From: Isoetes taiwanensis
Taxonomy: Eukaryota > Streptophyta > Lycopodiopsida > Isoetales > Isoetaceae
Reading direction: 5' to 3'
Assembly (NCBI GenBank): GCA_021234155.1
Contig: JAJEKV010000224.1
Span: 620,001-684,000 of the forward strand
Length of the DNA stretch: 64,000 nucleotides
Shown: piece by piece, positions 45,701 to 57,459 of the stretch
Position numbering within the stretch: position 1 is the first letter of the stretch
Layout: each line of letters opens with the position of its first letter
Notes under the pieces: model-generated
The model's input: the letters and a program-made list of their open reading frames with translations, nothing else
Told to the model about the DNA's origin: nothing
Database searches by the model: none
Made by a program: the position numbers and the translations under genes

Positions 45701-47779
45701 GTACAGAATGAGAGTTGGGAACAAAATTCGAATTATGCAACTGCCCTTTTATCTTTCAAGGTAATACTTTTGCAAAGCACTTATTAATTTTGAACTTGCT
45801 TGGTTTTCAAATTTGGCTTGATTTAAGCAATTTGGCCTTAGACATTAGTATTAGCTGCAAAACTTATTGTCTTTCCCTCTCCCTCCCCTTTCCCCGTTTA
45901 ATTCAGTAAGTTTCACTTGCTTGGTGTCTTTGTTCTCTAGCAAATTGAACAGGCAAGTAAAACTTCTTTAGCCATAGCATATTTGATTTGCAGCTTGATT
46001 ATATAGTGAAGTAGATGACCAAGTTGGAGCCGCATTGTAGGATATAATGCAACTCTGACTTTCGAGACAACATTTATTTGGATGAGGCAAATTGCACAGG
46101 ATTTGCATAAACAACAGTTGCCATAGTGCCTTTTTTGAATTGTTGAAGGAGTATGCTTTGACCGAATGAATGCAGTAGATTTTGGTTGCACCAACATCAT
46201 TCTGGCGTGTTTTGCACGTAGTGGTAAATACAACTGGTTGGTAGTCAGTGAATAGCCTCCTTAGTGTCCATTGTTCTCCAAGAGATTCTCTTATGCTATA
46301 TCTCTGAATATCGTTCATTCTTACTTTGTTCATGGATCTATGATTTGTATATTTTGCAGTGGTATTAGAGACAGTGATATTAGAGATGTTTGAGATAACA
46401 GGGTTATAACTTCTTTGTGTACATGTATTTATGGGCAAAATAAACTAGTGTATAATGGTCATGAAAATTTGGGGTAACAATTCTAGAATTTTGGCTTTGT
46501 GTTGAGGACTCTTTCATATGGACTGACGCATCTTCCAATACAGATACCTTCAAAGATGCAGACTCTGACGACTTCTATTTTGGATTGCACGAAGTCTACT
46601 CCTCTACTTTCTTTAGCTATTCATTGGCAAGGTATTCATTGCAAGTCTCCATTTTTTGCTGCCAAGGTATTTATTCTCTTTATGTCTATTTAATTATCAC
46701 TTTGTTTGTGGATATTTGAGGATTAGTTTGAGCTTAGATGGAGATGAGGAAAATAAAACAAAGAAACAGTGGTAGAATATATTTTGAGATTAGCATAATA
46801 TATTTGTAGCCTTAGAGGGAAATCTATTCTGTGATATTGTTGTAACTGCCTAAATGGATTGTGATGATCATATGCATTGAGAGTTAAACACCTACTTTCG
46901 AGAAAACTTATATTCATATTGGTTTGGGCTCTCCTTGCTAGACCTAGTTGTTGTGTGCATGATGATTAAATTCTCATTGAGGAAGTCTAGCATGGGTGTT
47001 CACAAGAGTTAATTTGACACAAGAGTTAATTAGAACTTGTTGGAGCATGATTACATGGAAAATGAAAAAGCCATTCCAAGTCTCGGATTCTATATCACAA
47101 AGGTTGGCTTTATTGACCACAGCGTGCTGTTAGAGGTACATAGATTTTTATGAACTTCAACTCTGTTGGTTGCTCTGGTAAATGTTGAGAGAAATGTTTT
47201 CGTTGGAGTATGCATTAATCCCAAATTCTATAGTAAATCTATTTAAGACAGTATTTGGAATAGTATGTAATAAGGGTATTGTAAAAGAGCATGGATTTTG
47301 TTACTTTTGTTTCACATAAGTTAGAGCAAGGGTCTGGTTTGTAGCCTGCCCTGTGGTCATTAATAATTTTCACTAAGTCTGCATCGGTATATCAGCTTAA
47401 GGAGTTTTCTCCATCTTCCATTTGCATAGATTGTCTCTTTAATAATCCTTCTAGACTTTCCAGAATATGCTTTGAGGTGAGGTTCTCTGGCTTCGGCATA
47501 TCTTACAGTCATGTTTATGGTGTTTGTGTGAACTTTGAGATATCCAAGGATGGCAATTTTGCTGTGTGTAGCAAGCAAGATTGCATTCTTGGGTCGTGCA
47601 CCATTATTCCATGAACTTGAATAGATTTCGACATGCTAGATGATTGCGGCATATTAGATGATGCGTGGATCTAATCAGATCTTTGCTTCAAACGATTTGA
47701 GATTTGGTAGTGGGCATGCATATATTGTTTGTATTCTTTCATTTGGATATGTGATGCTTGGTATTCCTGCTCGGAATTA
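42757..47779. other. Long stretch without recognised gene
   Basis: About 5 kb of AT-rich DNA with short ORFs only; none has a domain I recognise. It holds an A18 run near 43,940-43,960, a near-exact 35-bp direct repeat around 44,312 and 44,347, and the small tandem repeats listed separately. I see no RNA genes or element ends. Confidence 0.4.
45149..45428. repeat. Short tandem duplications
   Basis: A 60-bp unit beginning GATTCAGCAAAG is duplicated at 45,149 and 45,209. Nearby, GTGTCTCCCATCTTTGTCAC recurs near 45,330 and 45,364, and CCCATTTTCAAGC at 45,395 and 45,415. Confidence 0.8.
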
Positions 47780-47947
47780 TTTACATATTCAAGGAGTCCT
47801 TCCATCATATATTTTCGAATAAAATGAAAAATCAGACATTGTTGAATTACGGCGTCAATAGCAGGATTGGAGGTCTAGATTAGATTATGAACTGACTCCA
47901 TCTAGAAATAATAGAATCTCCCTTGAAAAATAATTCCAAGTGGTTCA

Positions 47948-48861
47948 TCATGAACCATAATATTTGATCCACCCATAACACCCCTTTAGAAGAACATGAA
48001 TTCTGGGGATGTGGACACTGACAATATGGCCTTTTCTAATTTGGCCATTTAGTTTCATAATTATTATCCCGTGCCTTGCTACCTGTAGGCAAATCTTTTT
48101 TAACCAAAGCAACCATTGGTTCCAGTGCACACTTGTAAGGATCAAATAACCCCAAGGAAAATTTTTGTATAGTTGTTTCTCTCTCACAAACGATAGTACC
48201 CATCCGAGCAAAGTTGGCATATTTATCCATCCATGTGGTATATGAGGATTTATCGGCCTCTATTCCCCCTAAATAACAGTATGTCTCAATAGGTATTGGG
48301 GCAAGCAAGTTAAAGGAATAGAGCTTCCATACTTTATTATCTTTCTCCCCTGCCCATTGCTCAACAAGTATTCGTAGCATTACTGGGGTAGGATATCTCT
48401 GAAAGAATAATAGAGGGTTATTATGTTTCTGTAGTTGCTCTTCAGTATTCTGCATGTGCCTCAACGTCCAAAGTAATTCGCTTTAATTTAGGGCTGAAAC
48501 CATCAGGTGCAATATTTGAGGTTCTTTCATCACATTTAAGTATAGGATAAACTTCTCCATTAGCAAGTTTAAGATCTTTGAATTGTTCCAGGACCAGTTT
48601 ACACATTTCTATATCTCTTTTATCAGATTCCACGAGTTCCCATAGTTTGGTTTCGAATGACTTCAATTTTTGAAGTACATTTCCACCAGATCTGTAAGTA
48701 TGGATCATTTGGAACCAGTGTGGAGCATCTAGATTACTCAAAATGGAGAAATCATTATCCGTAAGGGAATGTTCCCTATGGATGATAAAAACTACAAATA
48801 TCAAATAACATTCCCGTACGGATAATGATTTCTCTATTTTTGAGTAATCTAGATGCTCCAC
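47948..48861 (-). pseudogene. Unknown protein, left arm of inverted repeat
   Basis: Two long minus-strand frames (48,442-48,861 and 48,036-48,464) overlap and together read as one ~280-residue frameshifted protein. Stretches such as SFETKLWELVESDKRDIEM, EQLQKHNNPLLFFQRYPTP, ETTIQKFSLGLFDPYKC and ETKWPN are also found in the right arm, which argues for past coding selection. The family is not recognised. The first 60 residues cross the spacer and include antisense sequence of the other arm, so the start is artificial. Confidence 0.6.
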
Positions 48862-48862
48862 A

Positions 48863-49690
48863 TTGGTTCCAAATGTTTCATACTTACAGAAATGGTGGAA
48901 ATTTCTTCAACAATTGAAGTCATTCGAAACCAAACTATGGGAACTCGTGGAATCTGATAAAAGAGATATAGAAATGTGTAAGTTGGTCCTGGAACAATTC
49001 AAAGATCTTAAACTTGCGAAGGGAGAAGTTTATCATATGCTCAAATATGACGAGAGAACCTCAAATATTGCACCTGACGATTCGAGCCCTAAATTAAAGG
49101 GGATTGTTTTTGATGGTGAGGCACATACAATTTCCAAGGAATATGTTGAAGAGCAGCTACAGAAACATAGTAACCCTCTATTATTTTTCCAGAGATATCC
49201 TACCCCACTAGTGCCACGAAGACCTCTTGAGCAATGAACAGGGGAGAAAGATAACAAAGTATGGAAGCTATATTCCTTTATCCTGTTTTGCCCCAATACT
49301 ATTGGAGGCATACTATTATTTTTAGGGAAATAGAGGCCAATAAATTCTCATATGCCACACATGGGTGGACAAATATGCCAACTCGGGCCAGATGGGTACT
49401 ATTGTTTATGACAGAGAAACAACTATACAGAAATTTTTCTTGGGGTTATTTGATCCTTACAAATGTGCACGGGAACCAATGGCTGCTTTGGTTAAAAGAG
49501 ATTTTCCTACAGGTAGCAAGGCACGGGGTATTGATTATGAAACTAAATGGCCAAATTGGAAAAGGCCATATTGTCGATGTCTACATCCCCGAGTTCATGT
49601 TATTCTAAAGGGTGTTATGGGTGGACCAAATATTATGGTTCATGATTTGGAATTTTTTTCAAGGAGATTCTATTATTTCTAGATGAGTCG
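48863..49690 (+). pseudogene. Unknown protein, right arm of inverted repeat
   Basis: Plus-strand counterpart of the left-arm protein, open from 48,863 to 49,237 and again, in shifted frames, to ~49,682. It shares the LWELVESDKRDIEM and FFQRYPTP stretches and extends further to GSKARGIDYETKWPNWKRPY and GGPNIMVHDLEFFSRRF. Stops near 49,235 and 49,325 break it. No cofactor or catalytic motif could be identified. Confidence 0.6.
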
Positions 49691-49800
49691 ATTCATAACT
49701 GACCTCCAATCACGCTATTGAGGCCTTGATTCAACAATGTCTGATTTTCCACTTTATTTGGAAATATATGATGGAAGGAATCCTTGAATCTATGAATAAT

Positions 49801-50439
49801 CCCAAGGCTATCCAGGCCCATAGGGAGCAATCTTTGTTGTCGTTTAGCAAGTTTGACCTGCAACACTGCTAAAAAACGGCAATAGGAAGAACTGGTCTTG
49901 CCATCCATTCTCCATAATTTCATGAAAGCCATGAATGTTAGCAATTTTAAAAAACCAAGTTTTACGTACAGAATCTCCCCTTATATCCTCTTTGGATGTT
50001 TTCCCGTAGAAGTTCCCAATAGTCTGATATTCGTTTTCTAATAAACAGAGGGAACTTACATTTTATCTTGAAAAACAGGTCTGATAGCAAAAGCATTTGG
50101 TTCCTTAAGTCCATTCAATATTTGGCAGTGGGGGACCTGAACACAGGCTATCAACATTTCAGATGCTTTGAAGCTAAAGGAAGAGCACAAAGGGGAAAAA
50201 CTTACAGCAATTTCAGGTCTTGTCGTATGAATAAGCCTGACCAGCGCACATGTTCGACGCTCGTATTTGTTTGTTCTACCAAGCAAAACATGTTTTGATG
50301 GCCAGTGCCAGCTTCATTTAAGGGTTGTTGACTGTGGACGAGGGCCTTGAATATCCAGCAGAAGATAAGATAGCAGTCCTACATAAACAATACTGAAACT
50401 CACTTAATACAATATGACTGAAACATTAACATAACACAC
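49801..50439. other. No recognised gene
   Basis: Mixed sequence between the large palindrome and the Harbinger flank. Two opposite 76-codon frames at 50,056-50,298 shadow each other and have no known domain. Confidence 0.4.
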
Positions 50440-50682
50440 ATTACACATTAACAAAGCAAATGATGAAAGCCAGAACAACTTTTGTATGCACTTTTTAAGA
50501 TCCGCCTTATCACAAGATCTATGAGCATGTTTTCTTTATTTTGAAGCATTTCCACTACCAATTTGGTAAATATATGCCGAAGATGATTTGTAGGTCTTCC
50601 TGTCCTCTTTCCAACGCATGCTCTCGCACAAAAAATAGAGGTTGTTTATGTGAGTTATGGCCGTGTTTCTAATTAGCTCTAA
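50440..50682 (+). repeat. Left flank of Harbinger insertion (duplicated locus, part 1)
   Basis: This ~240-bp stretch matches 53,796-53,994 in the same orientation, with an extra ~40 bases near 50,463-50,505. It ends at the TAA target site. With 53,490-53,670 it forms the interrupted copy of a duplicated locus. Confidence 0.88.
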
Positions 50683-53489
50683 GGCTGGGATCGCACTTAC
50701 TAGGCTGACCGAAGGTTAAAAGACAAGGATCAAATGGCATAGTGCCATGTGGCAAAATGGAAAGAAGTTCGTATCGCACTTAAACGGCTAAACCGCCTAC
50801 GTTGTTTCGGCGGGCGCCCAAGTTGTGGTGGGGGAGATTGCCTGCCCAAGTTCGGACTGATGCATACGTGGAGGGAATTTGGAGGGAATTGCACCTCGAT
50901 CGGTACGAAGTATAAAGTCTTTGGTGGTGAGCGAAGGCGATTGGTCGAGCTTTAGAAACCCACAAGCAACAATCTGCAAATTCTTGTAAAGCACGTTGAA
51001 TTGCAAATTCTTGTTAAAGCACGTTCAATTATTGCAGGATCTAAAGTGTTGACATTCTTTTGTTTTGCAGATTTGATGATATTGAATCAGCACTTGCACC
51101 CAGGACAGCCAAATGCCATTCTTTCCAAGCCAATTGCCCAGCAATTCCATGTGCACACCCTCCATGCATCCTACTTATGGGATTGCTACTTGCAGCCCTC
51201 TACCATTTGTGTTTCATCGTGACCTAGCAATCCCTCCTTTGGCATTCCAAGCATCACGAATCTACCTTTACGCACCATATGGTGTTCATACTTATTTGAA
51301 ATCCACAAATTTCTCTTTTCGACCTCCAACAAACTATGTGAATTCAGCAAGTTCTCAAGATTCCCCATACATATTGCTGATCCTATTGTGCGTAAGAAAA
51401 AAGAGGTAGGCAGACCCAATGGGAACAATGCCTTTCTGAAGAAAGGCGGGAAGGTAGACTCCAACAAGCACGAGAAAGGTGAGAATGAATCCGATGGCGA
51501 GGAAGGATGTGGTCCTAGAATTTGGCCGGAAGGCATGTCGTTTTGCCCCTTCTTCATGCTAGATGTGAGATGATTGCTGAATTTCAAGAGAAGCCCAAGC
51601 AAGGAGTAGATTTATGGGCTTAAGGTACATACTAAAGTTGTTGCTACTTGTCCTGATTTTAAGAAGGATTCAAAGGCATGCAGGAAAATGTTCTCTTATG
51701 TTTTCAAGCAATACCAGGCTGATGTGACATGGAGCAAAGCATCTCGGGGTAATGATAGGAGGAGTCATGCCCTTACTTTTATACATTAGATGAGTACTTT
51801 TGGTGAAAGAGCCAGCGCGGCGAAAACATGTTCATTCTTGCCGCAATTGACTTGGAGGAGGAGTCTGAGACACTTGAAGGGCAGCAAGCACCACCCGCAG
51901 TGGTCAAGAAAGAGACGCCTGATTTTGTCTTCTCGAAGAAAAAGGCCAAGCAAATGGCTTTAACATTGATGGAGGATGTCATGAAGCAAGGGCAAGAGTT
52001 GAACAAGACTGCGCAAGCAAGTGAAATTTGAGAAGATCGGCATTCTTAAAGACTTCCGTGGCACGTTTTGCTGCCATCCTTAACAAAATGTAGATGTCCA
52101 AATTATTGTTGGTTTTGTGTAGTTCTTTTGTTGATTTTACGTACTTACATTTGTGGGTTGAAGGTGGGACAACAGTGTCTTGCTGTTGGCAATCATGTAT
52201 GGAGAGCCTTCAATATTTCAAAAGCTACTGATTTGTGTCCAAACGATTTTGCAAGGCAATGACTTCCTGAAGCTTCTAATTTGTTTACTTGCAGGTTAGG
52301 CAAAACATGATCAGCGTTCTTTCTTCTCTCATGTTTCCGTTAAAGCAACTTCACATATGAACTGTTACTGGAATTTGGTGTCAGCGTTGTCGAATTGCTG
52401 GACTTTTTTCTTAATATGCACCTACATATTGAATGCCGTTAAGGGAGAACCAATTCCTGGGCCGTTCTATGTGAATCAGGAATAGCAAATGTTGGCATCT
52501 ATTTACAATTTCATATGCTAGAGTGGAGCTAGAGTTAACATGAAGCTGGATTTCTGAACTTTCATATTGAGTTAAGCAAATTCAGATTTCTGAAGCTAAA
52601 TTTCTGAACTTTCAGATTGAGTTAAGCAAATACAAGACTTTGTACTTTGTTTTCTTGTACATCAATCAATGGCTTTGAGTATATAAAATTATCAAGGAAT
52701 TGATGCTGGTTAACCACAACGTTATCTTGAGTGAGCTTAGCGAATTGTGCTACATTCCGCTGTTGCAATTTCACCAGCATGTGCTGCTATGGCTGCCAGT
52801 CAATACAGCCTTAGGATATTCTGCCAAGTTATTCTGCCAGTCAATACAGCCTTAGGATATTCTGCCACAGATTGAATCAAGAAAACACCACATGAAATGT
52901 GTGCAAATGGAACAAGAATATGATCGTTAGTGGAAATTTTAAAACAATGCGAAATGCTGTCATCTATGAACATGTGAATGAGTTGCATTAGAACAATCAG
53001 GAACCTTAAAAGAAGTCTCCTTTTACGCTGAACAGCATTCTGAGAATTGTGATCATCAGAATGTTCAGTGGTTCCATCCTCATAATTCGAGATTGCCTCC
53101 ATTTGCCTACATATAGGAAATGAAACGCTCTATTGGAAAAGCATGATTATATTGGAAAAGCATGAGTGCAGAGAACTACAGAAAAATGCATTTACAAAAC
53201 CTGATTTTCAAGAATGATCTTGCCTGAACTACAAGAACAGACAACAGCAGCTTACCTACAGACGTCTTCGCGCGCGGAGGAGTTCGAAGAAGAAAGAGTT
53301 CGATGGCCAAGTGTTTCGCGCTTCAAGTTTTGGCGCCGTGGAGTTGTTTGCCAACGTGTACCGTTGACGTGGCATTCCGATCCCTCTTTAGTGCGATATC
53401 ATTCCTCGGGCACCCACCTCCAACGAAACCGAAGCCTGCCAAATGACTGCCTAGCGAGTTCGGTCATTGACCTAAGTGCGATTCCAGCC
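50683..53489. mobile_element. PIF/Harbinger-type DNA transposon, 2.8 kb
   Basis: Ends are GGCTGGGATCGCACTTA and, read inward on the right, GGCTGGAATCGCACTTA. After six unmatched bases both continue TGACCGAA, so the imperfect terminal inverted repeat is ~31 bp. The target duplication is TAA at 50,680-50,682 and 53,490-53,492, the TWA class of PIF/Harbinger. A paralogous copy of the insertion locus at 53,796-54,150 has a single TAA, proving the boundaries. It encodes a Myb/SANT-like pseudogene but I see no DDE transposase. Confidence 0.88.
51530..52031 (+). pseudogene. Myb/SANT-like DNA-binding protein of Harbinger element
   Basis: PIF/Harbinger elements carry, besides the transposase, a Myb/SANT-like protein that helps it bind DNA and enter the nucleus. 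Here three frame-shifted pieces line up: EMIAEFQEKPKQGVDLWA, then KVHTKVVATCPDF with SKACRKMFSYVFKQYQ and RGNDRRSH, then a 67-codon acidic/Lys-rich tail from 51,828 with FVFSKKKAKQMALTLMEDV. The spacing of hydrophobic residues and the cysteine before the third helix fit a trihelix-like domain. Stops near 51,615 and 51,787 inactivate it. Confidence 0.6.
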
Positions 53490-53670
53490 TAAAATTGAGA
53501 CATCAAATGTGATTTCATTTATTTGACATGCTTACCTTAGGTATTTCAGAAACATGCACCTAGCATCATTTGTGGACGTCACATTGAGCTCTCCAACAAG
53601 GGCCCTTGCGCCGAGAATGGAGCTTCCCTTTGAAATTTATGCACACCCTTCTAATCTGCTGCCGGCAACG
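53490..53670 (+). repeat. Right flank of Harbinger insertion (duplicated locus, part 2)
   Basis: Starting with TAAAATTGAGACA this matches 53,992-54,150, sharing for example TGACATGCTTACCTTAG and CAGAAACATGCACC. Together with the left flank it reconstitutes the locus present without insertion further right. Confidence 0.88.
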
Positions 53671-53795
53671 AATTTGAGGAGACAATTATCTTATCGATGA
53701 CCTACTATCTCAAACAATACATTAAGAACAACACACCAACAAATGAAGGGCACCAGAATTGCTAACTGGCATAGACATATACTTGTGCATGATGG

Positions 53796-54150
53796 ATTAC
53801 ACATTAACAAAGCAAATGCCTTACCACAAGATCTATATGTATGTTTTCTTTATTTTGAAGCATTTCTGCTACCAATTTGGTAAATATATGTCCAAGATCA
53901 TTTGCCGGTCTTCCTCTCCTCTTTCCAGCGCATGCTCTCACACAAAAAATGGGTTGTTTATGGGAGTTATGGCCGCGGTTCTAATCAGCTCTAAAATTGA
54001 GACAGCAAATGTAATTTCATTTATTTGACATGCTTACCTTAGATATTTCAGAAACATGCACCGAGCATCATTTGTGGACCTCTCATCAAGCTCTTTAACA
54101 AAGGTTCCTTTTGAAATTTATACGCATTCTTCTAATCTCCTGTCGATGGA
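53796..54150 (+). repeat. Paralogous empty site of the Harbinger insertion
   Basis: A single uninterrupted copy of the flanking sequence: CAGCTCTAAAATTGAGACAG spans the junction with one TAA at 53,992-53,994. Left and right halves match 50,440-50,682 and 53,490-53,670. It is either the pre-insertion half of a tandem duplication or a copy that never received the element. Confidence 0.88.
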
Positions 54151-55622
54151 TTCTCTACCTGTGAAGACCTGTTATGGTTAAAAAACATGCATGTAATGAA
54201 GATGAACTAACCTACAAAGCAACAAGAATGAGAGTTCTGAAGGTGTTCCACATTTGCCGCAATATGTGCTACATGGTCTTCATAAAATAGAAGTCCCAAA
54301 ATGGCATCATATAGGCATAGAGAATGCATAAGCTCACTCTAAGTTTAAGAATAGATGCAAAATGCATAGGCTCACTTTGATCTAAAAACAGATTGATCTA
54401 AAAAACAGACATGCCATGCCAATGGCTGACTACATAGCCTGATACAGTATAGAATACATTGCATTGCAGTTATGTCAAATTCTCTATGTCTGCAAAAGGA
54501 GCAATAAAAATTAATAGGAAACCTTGAGGAGAAGGAAGAACTACATAAATTCACTCCAACTATGGCATAGAATCCCAAAATGCCAATGCATAAATGCCAA
54601 AATGCTAACATATAAATCCCATTTGCTCACCTCAAAGTATTTGTTTTTGCAAAGATCGAGCCATGCAAGCTCCTTCAAAACTGAAAAACCAATTTGCATA
54701 AGAGTATAAGCGGAACCTTCAAGAGGTCACGCTTCTAGAATAAATGAGTATATCATCACTATTTTTATGGAAAATGTAGCGGAACCCGATATTGTAAGTT
54801 ATCATGTCGGACGCTATAACACATGCACTCTACATATGAGAGAGCAACATGTATTTTAAGGTCAATTGCAACATGACCCACAGCTGTATGCTTGCAATAC
54901 AAAATACCAAATGAAAGCACATGATACCTCTATATTCATACTGTCATTTCAACAGTTCAGGCTTGTTACAGAACAATTGCATGCAGCTACCAAGTAATGC
55001 AGTCATTCATTATGCCTAATCAGATGGTTTGCTTGATACATTTCCAGCTCCAAATAATGGAGCCCCAACAGTAGCTCCTTTTCAATCATGAAGAAAAGGA
55101 ACGGTTTTCCACATTTCTTTGAATTCACGGTTAAGGTGTCAATAACGAAGGCAAAGCAGGTTGGATTAAGGTTACAATCTTTGATCAAATCAAGAAGATG
55201 AAAGCCCACCGAACAAAAATGAGCAGAACCAATCAAGAAAAGCAAATAAGGGCATCAAACAGCCAGAGAGTAGGCCTAAAGCATACTTAAACTTACACCA
55301 ACACAGAGAAGCTTTATTTTTCATGTTTGAACTCTAAACAACAAGACTTGTTACCTCGCCAAAAAGTATTTCTTGCATCACTTCCTCCATTAACCCGGAC
55401 TTCGCTTGCGTTCTAAAAACCGTGGAAAAGAAAATGTTATGCCTCAATTCATGAATGGCAATTGCCTAAATTAGAGCCCCTCAGTTATCATAATATTTCT
55501 AGGGCCTCTGTAAAACAAAAGGCATATGTGGCATGAAAAAATTATAACCTTGTTTATCTTTGTGCCTTCGTAGTGCATCTGTTCAAAACGTTCAAAAGCT
55601 AAAGCCTCATTATTCTCTCTCT

Positions 55623-55625
<3 letters not shown>
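54151..55625. other. No recognised gene
   Basis: AT-rich sequence with only short unassigned frames. A CT-rich run at ~55,612-55,625 leads into the poly(T) end of the next LINE. Confidence 0.4.
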
Positions 55626-55662
<37 letters not shown>

Positions 55663-55891
55663 AAGGTTTGTTTTATATTACATTTGTAATAGATACATCA
55701 TAAGGTATATCCTAGGGGATATACTAAAAAAGACTAAGCATACTATCCAAAAATCATGGTCCTTATAGAATGGATCCATGAACCAAATTAAAACAGCCAA
55801 CTTAATATATTGTTTATACAATTCCAAGACAGTTATACTTAGTGTAAGCTGCAAAGAACACTGTAACCAGATCATTCCAACAGAGAATAGC

Positions 55892-56554
55892 TCAAGATTC
55901 GTCCAGAAGGTCCTGTAGTGTGAGATCAGCAAATGTCCTATTCCCAAAAATCGTGAGAAGAGTGTCTAGGACAGCTGTCTGGAAGTTGGTGAAGTCTAAC
56001 AGAAGCAAGACATGTGCTTCTCGTTTCTGCTGCCATTTATGATAGAGGTTGGTAAAATATGGTTTGAGACTATTGAATCTCCATACCTCAGTCCTTTTCA
56101 ACACTTTCTTAATTGCTTTTGCATGTACTACCTCCTGTTTAAGTTGAATGTGAATACTTTCTAGTTCAGCTTTAGGTAATTGGAATTCCTCATCCTCCTT
56201 GTTTGCTGCTACTCCCATAGCTCGATCCATGCTTCCAACCCTGTTAAGTCTCCTCTGTGCATCTGTGTAGAACATCATCAGCAATTGTTAGATTAGATAG
56301 TGTAATCCATAGAACCTTCCAAAACTATTCCATGCTGGATCATATTTCTTCCCTTTCAACAGTTTGTGTGCTATTACAGTAATCTGTATGATGTCAATGA
56401 ATGCATGCTTCAGCCAAATTATGGAGGGGGTGTGGTTATTCATGACCACTCTATTTCTATGTAGCCAAATGATCCAGTAGCTCAATGTTCTAGTAGTGAT
56501 TTCGATTCTGCTGCTGGCTTCACTGAAAGTTGATAGATTTAAGTCTGTTTGCAC
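55892..56554 (-). pseudogene. LINE C-terminal region with unusual extension
   Basis: Directly after the zinc-binding part comes YWIIWLHRNRVVMNN, the conserved WxxWxxRN segment of plant LINE C-termini. A further 130-codon frame (55,892-56,284) contains an acidic helix and ELESIHIQLKQEVVHAKAIK, likely coiled coil. I do not know this extension from L1-type elements. Confidence 0.6.
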
Positions 56555-56596
56555 TCCTTTGTTAATATGGGATGCCCAGCTCCAAAATTCTGCTAA

Positions 56597-57070
56597 TTAT
56601 GAGCATGTAAATACATGGTTAGAGGTTTCTACTTCTCCACATAGAGGGCATTGGCTGGAATGTGTGTTGTCATATAAAGCCCGTTTCTGGTTTGTAGGCA
56701 AGCTTTGATGTAAGGCTATCCATCTAAAAGTTTTAATCTTACTGGCCATGTAGCCTGCCCAGCCTTTTGCACATATTCTTGCCAGTTTTTCCTCCTCACA
56801 TTGCCATAGAACACCTGCTCTTGAAGGTTTCAATTGAATGAGAGCCTTATATATGTCTCTAACTGAATATATTTCCTTATCATTCAATTGCCACATGTTG
56901 GAATTGTTGCTTAACTCCTCATACTTTCCAATACTGTTCATAACCAAGTTATAAATCTGTTTATCTAACTCTGATCCTTTGGTTTTATTTGTAACCTCCT
57001 CCCAAGTCATCCATCTGTCCTGTATTCTCAGATCTTCTATTCTCCTTAACCCACACTTATGCCATTGCAT
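56597..57070 (-). pseudogene. LINE zinc-binding region (zf-RVT)
   Basis: A 157-codon frame shows YSVRDIYKAL, ASKIKTFRWIALHQSLPT and the terminal zinc-binding CPLCGEVETSNHVF, which matches the zf-RVT module following plant L1-type RTs. It is thought to bind template RNA. Separated from the RT by stops around 57,075-57,450. Confidence 0.85.
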
Positions 57071-57459
57071 ATATTTTTGGGGATGTTTCCCACATTAACT
57101 GGTGCAAGATCTGGATGCCAGAAAAAATTCAGATCTCTACTTTTGGCATCTATACTTGGGGGTCTGTAGCACAATGCAGCATTGTTCCATGCCTCTAGCA
57201 TTCTTTTTAAGGTGTTTGATGTACATGGACACGGTGTGAGCTAGAAGAAGGCTGAGTCTGGTAATTGGCATTTGAGAGTATGGCTGCCCACTGGTAATGA
57301 CTTCACCAATTGGAGGGTTGAGGATGGCCTAACTGCATGTATAGCCCTCCAGACCATCTTAGCTACCAGTGCCTGAGCTTGAATAAACATGTCCTTGCAT
57401 CCTAGTCCACCTTCCTTCTTAGGTTTAATTAAATCTATCCAGGCAACTTTGTGGGATCC

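Larger units (their letters stand above)
47780..49800. repeat. ~2-kb near-palindrome (inverted repeat, 33-nt spacer)
   Basis: Left arm ~47,780-48,773 and right arm 48,807-~49,800 are reverse complements with roughly one difference in ten bases. At the centre GAGAAATCATTATCCG runs into a 33-base spacer and returns as CGGATAATGATTTCTC. Outer ends share TTCAAGGA with CCTTCCATCATATATTT. Either strand's transcript would fold into a very long hairpin. Both arms encode parts of the same unknown protein. Confidence 0.9.
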
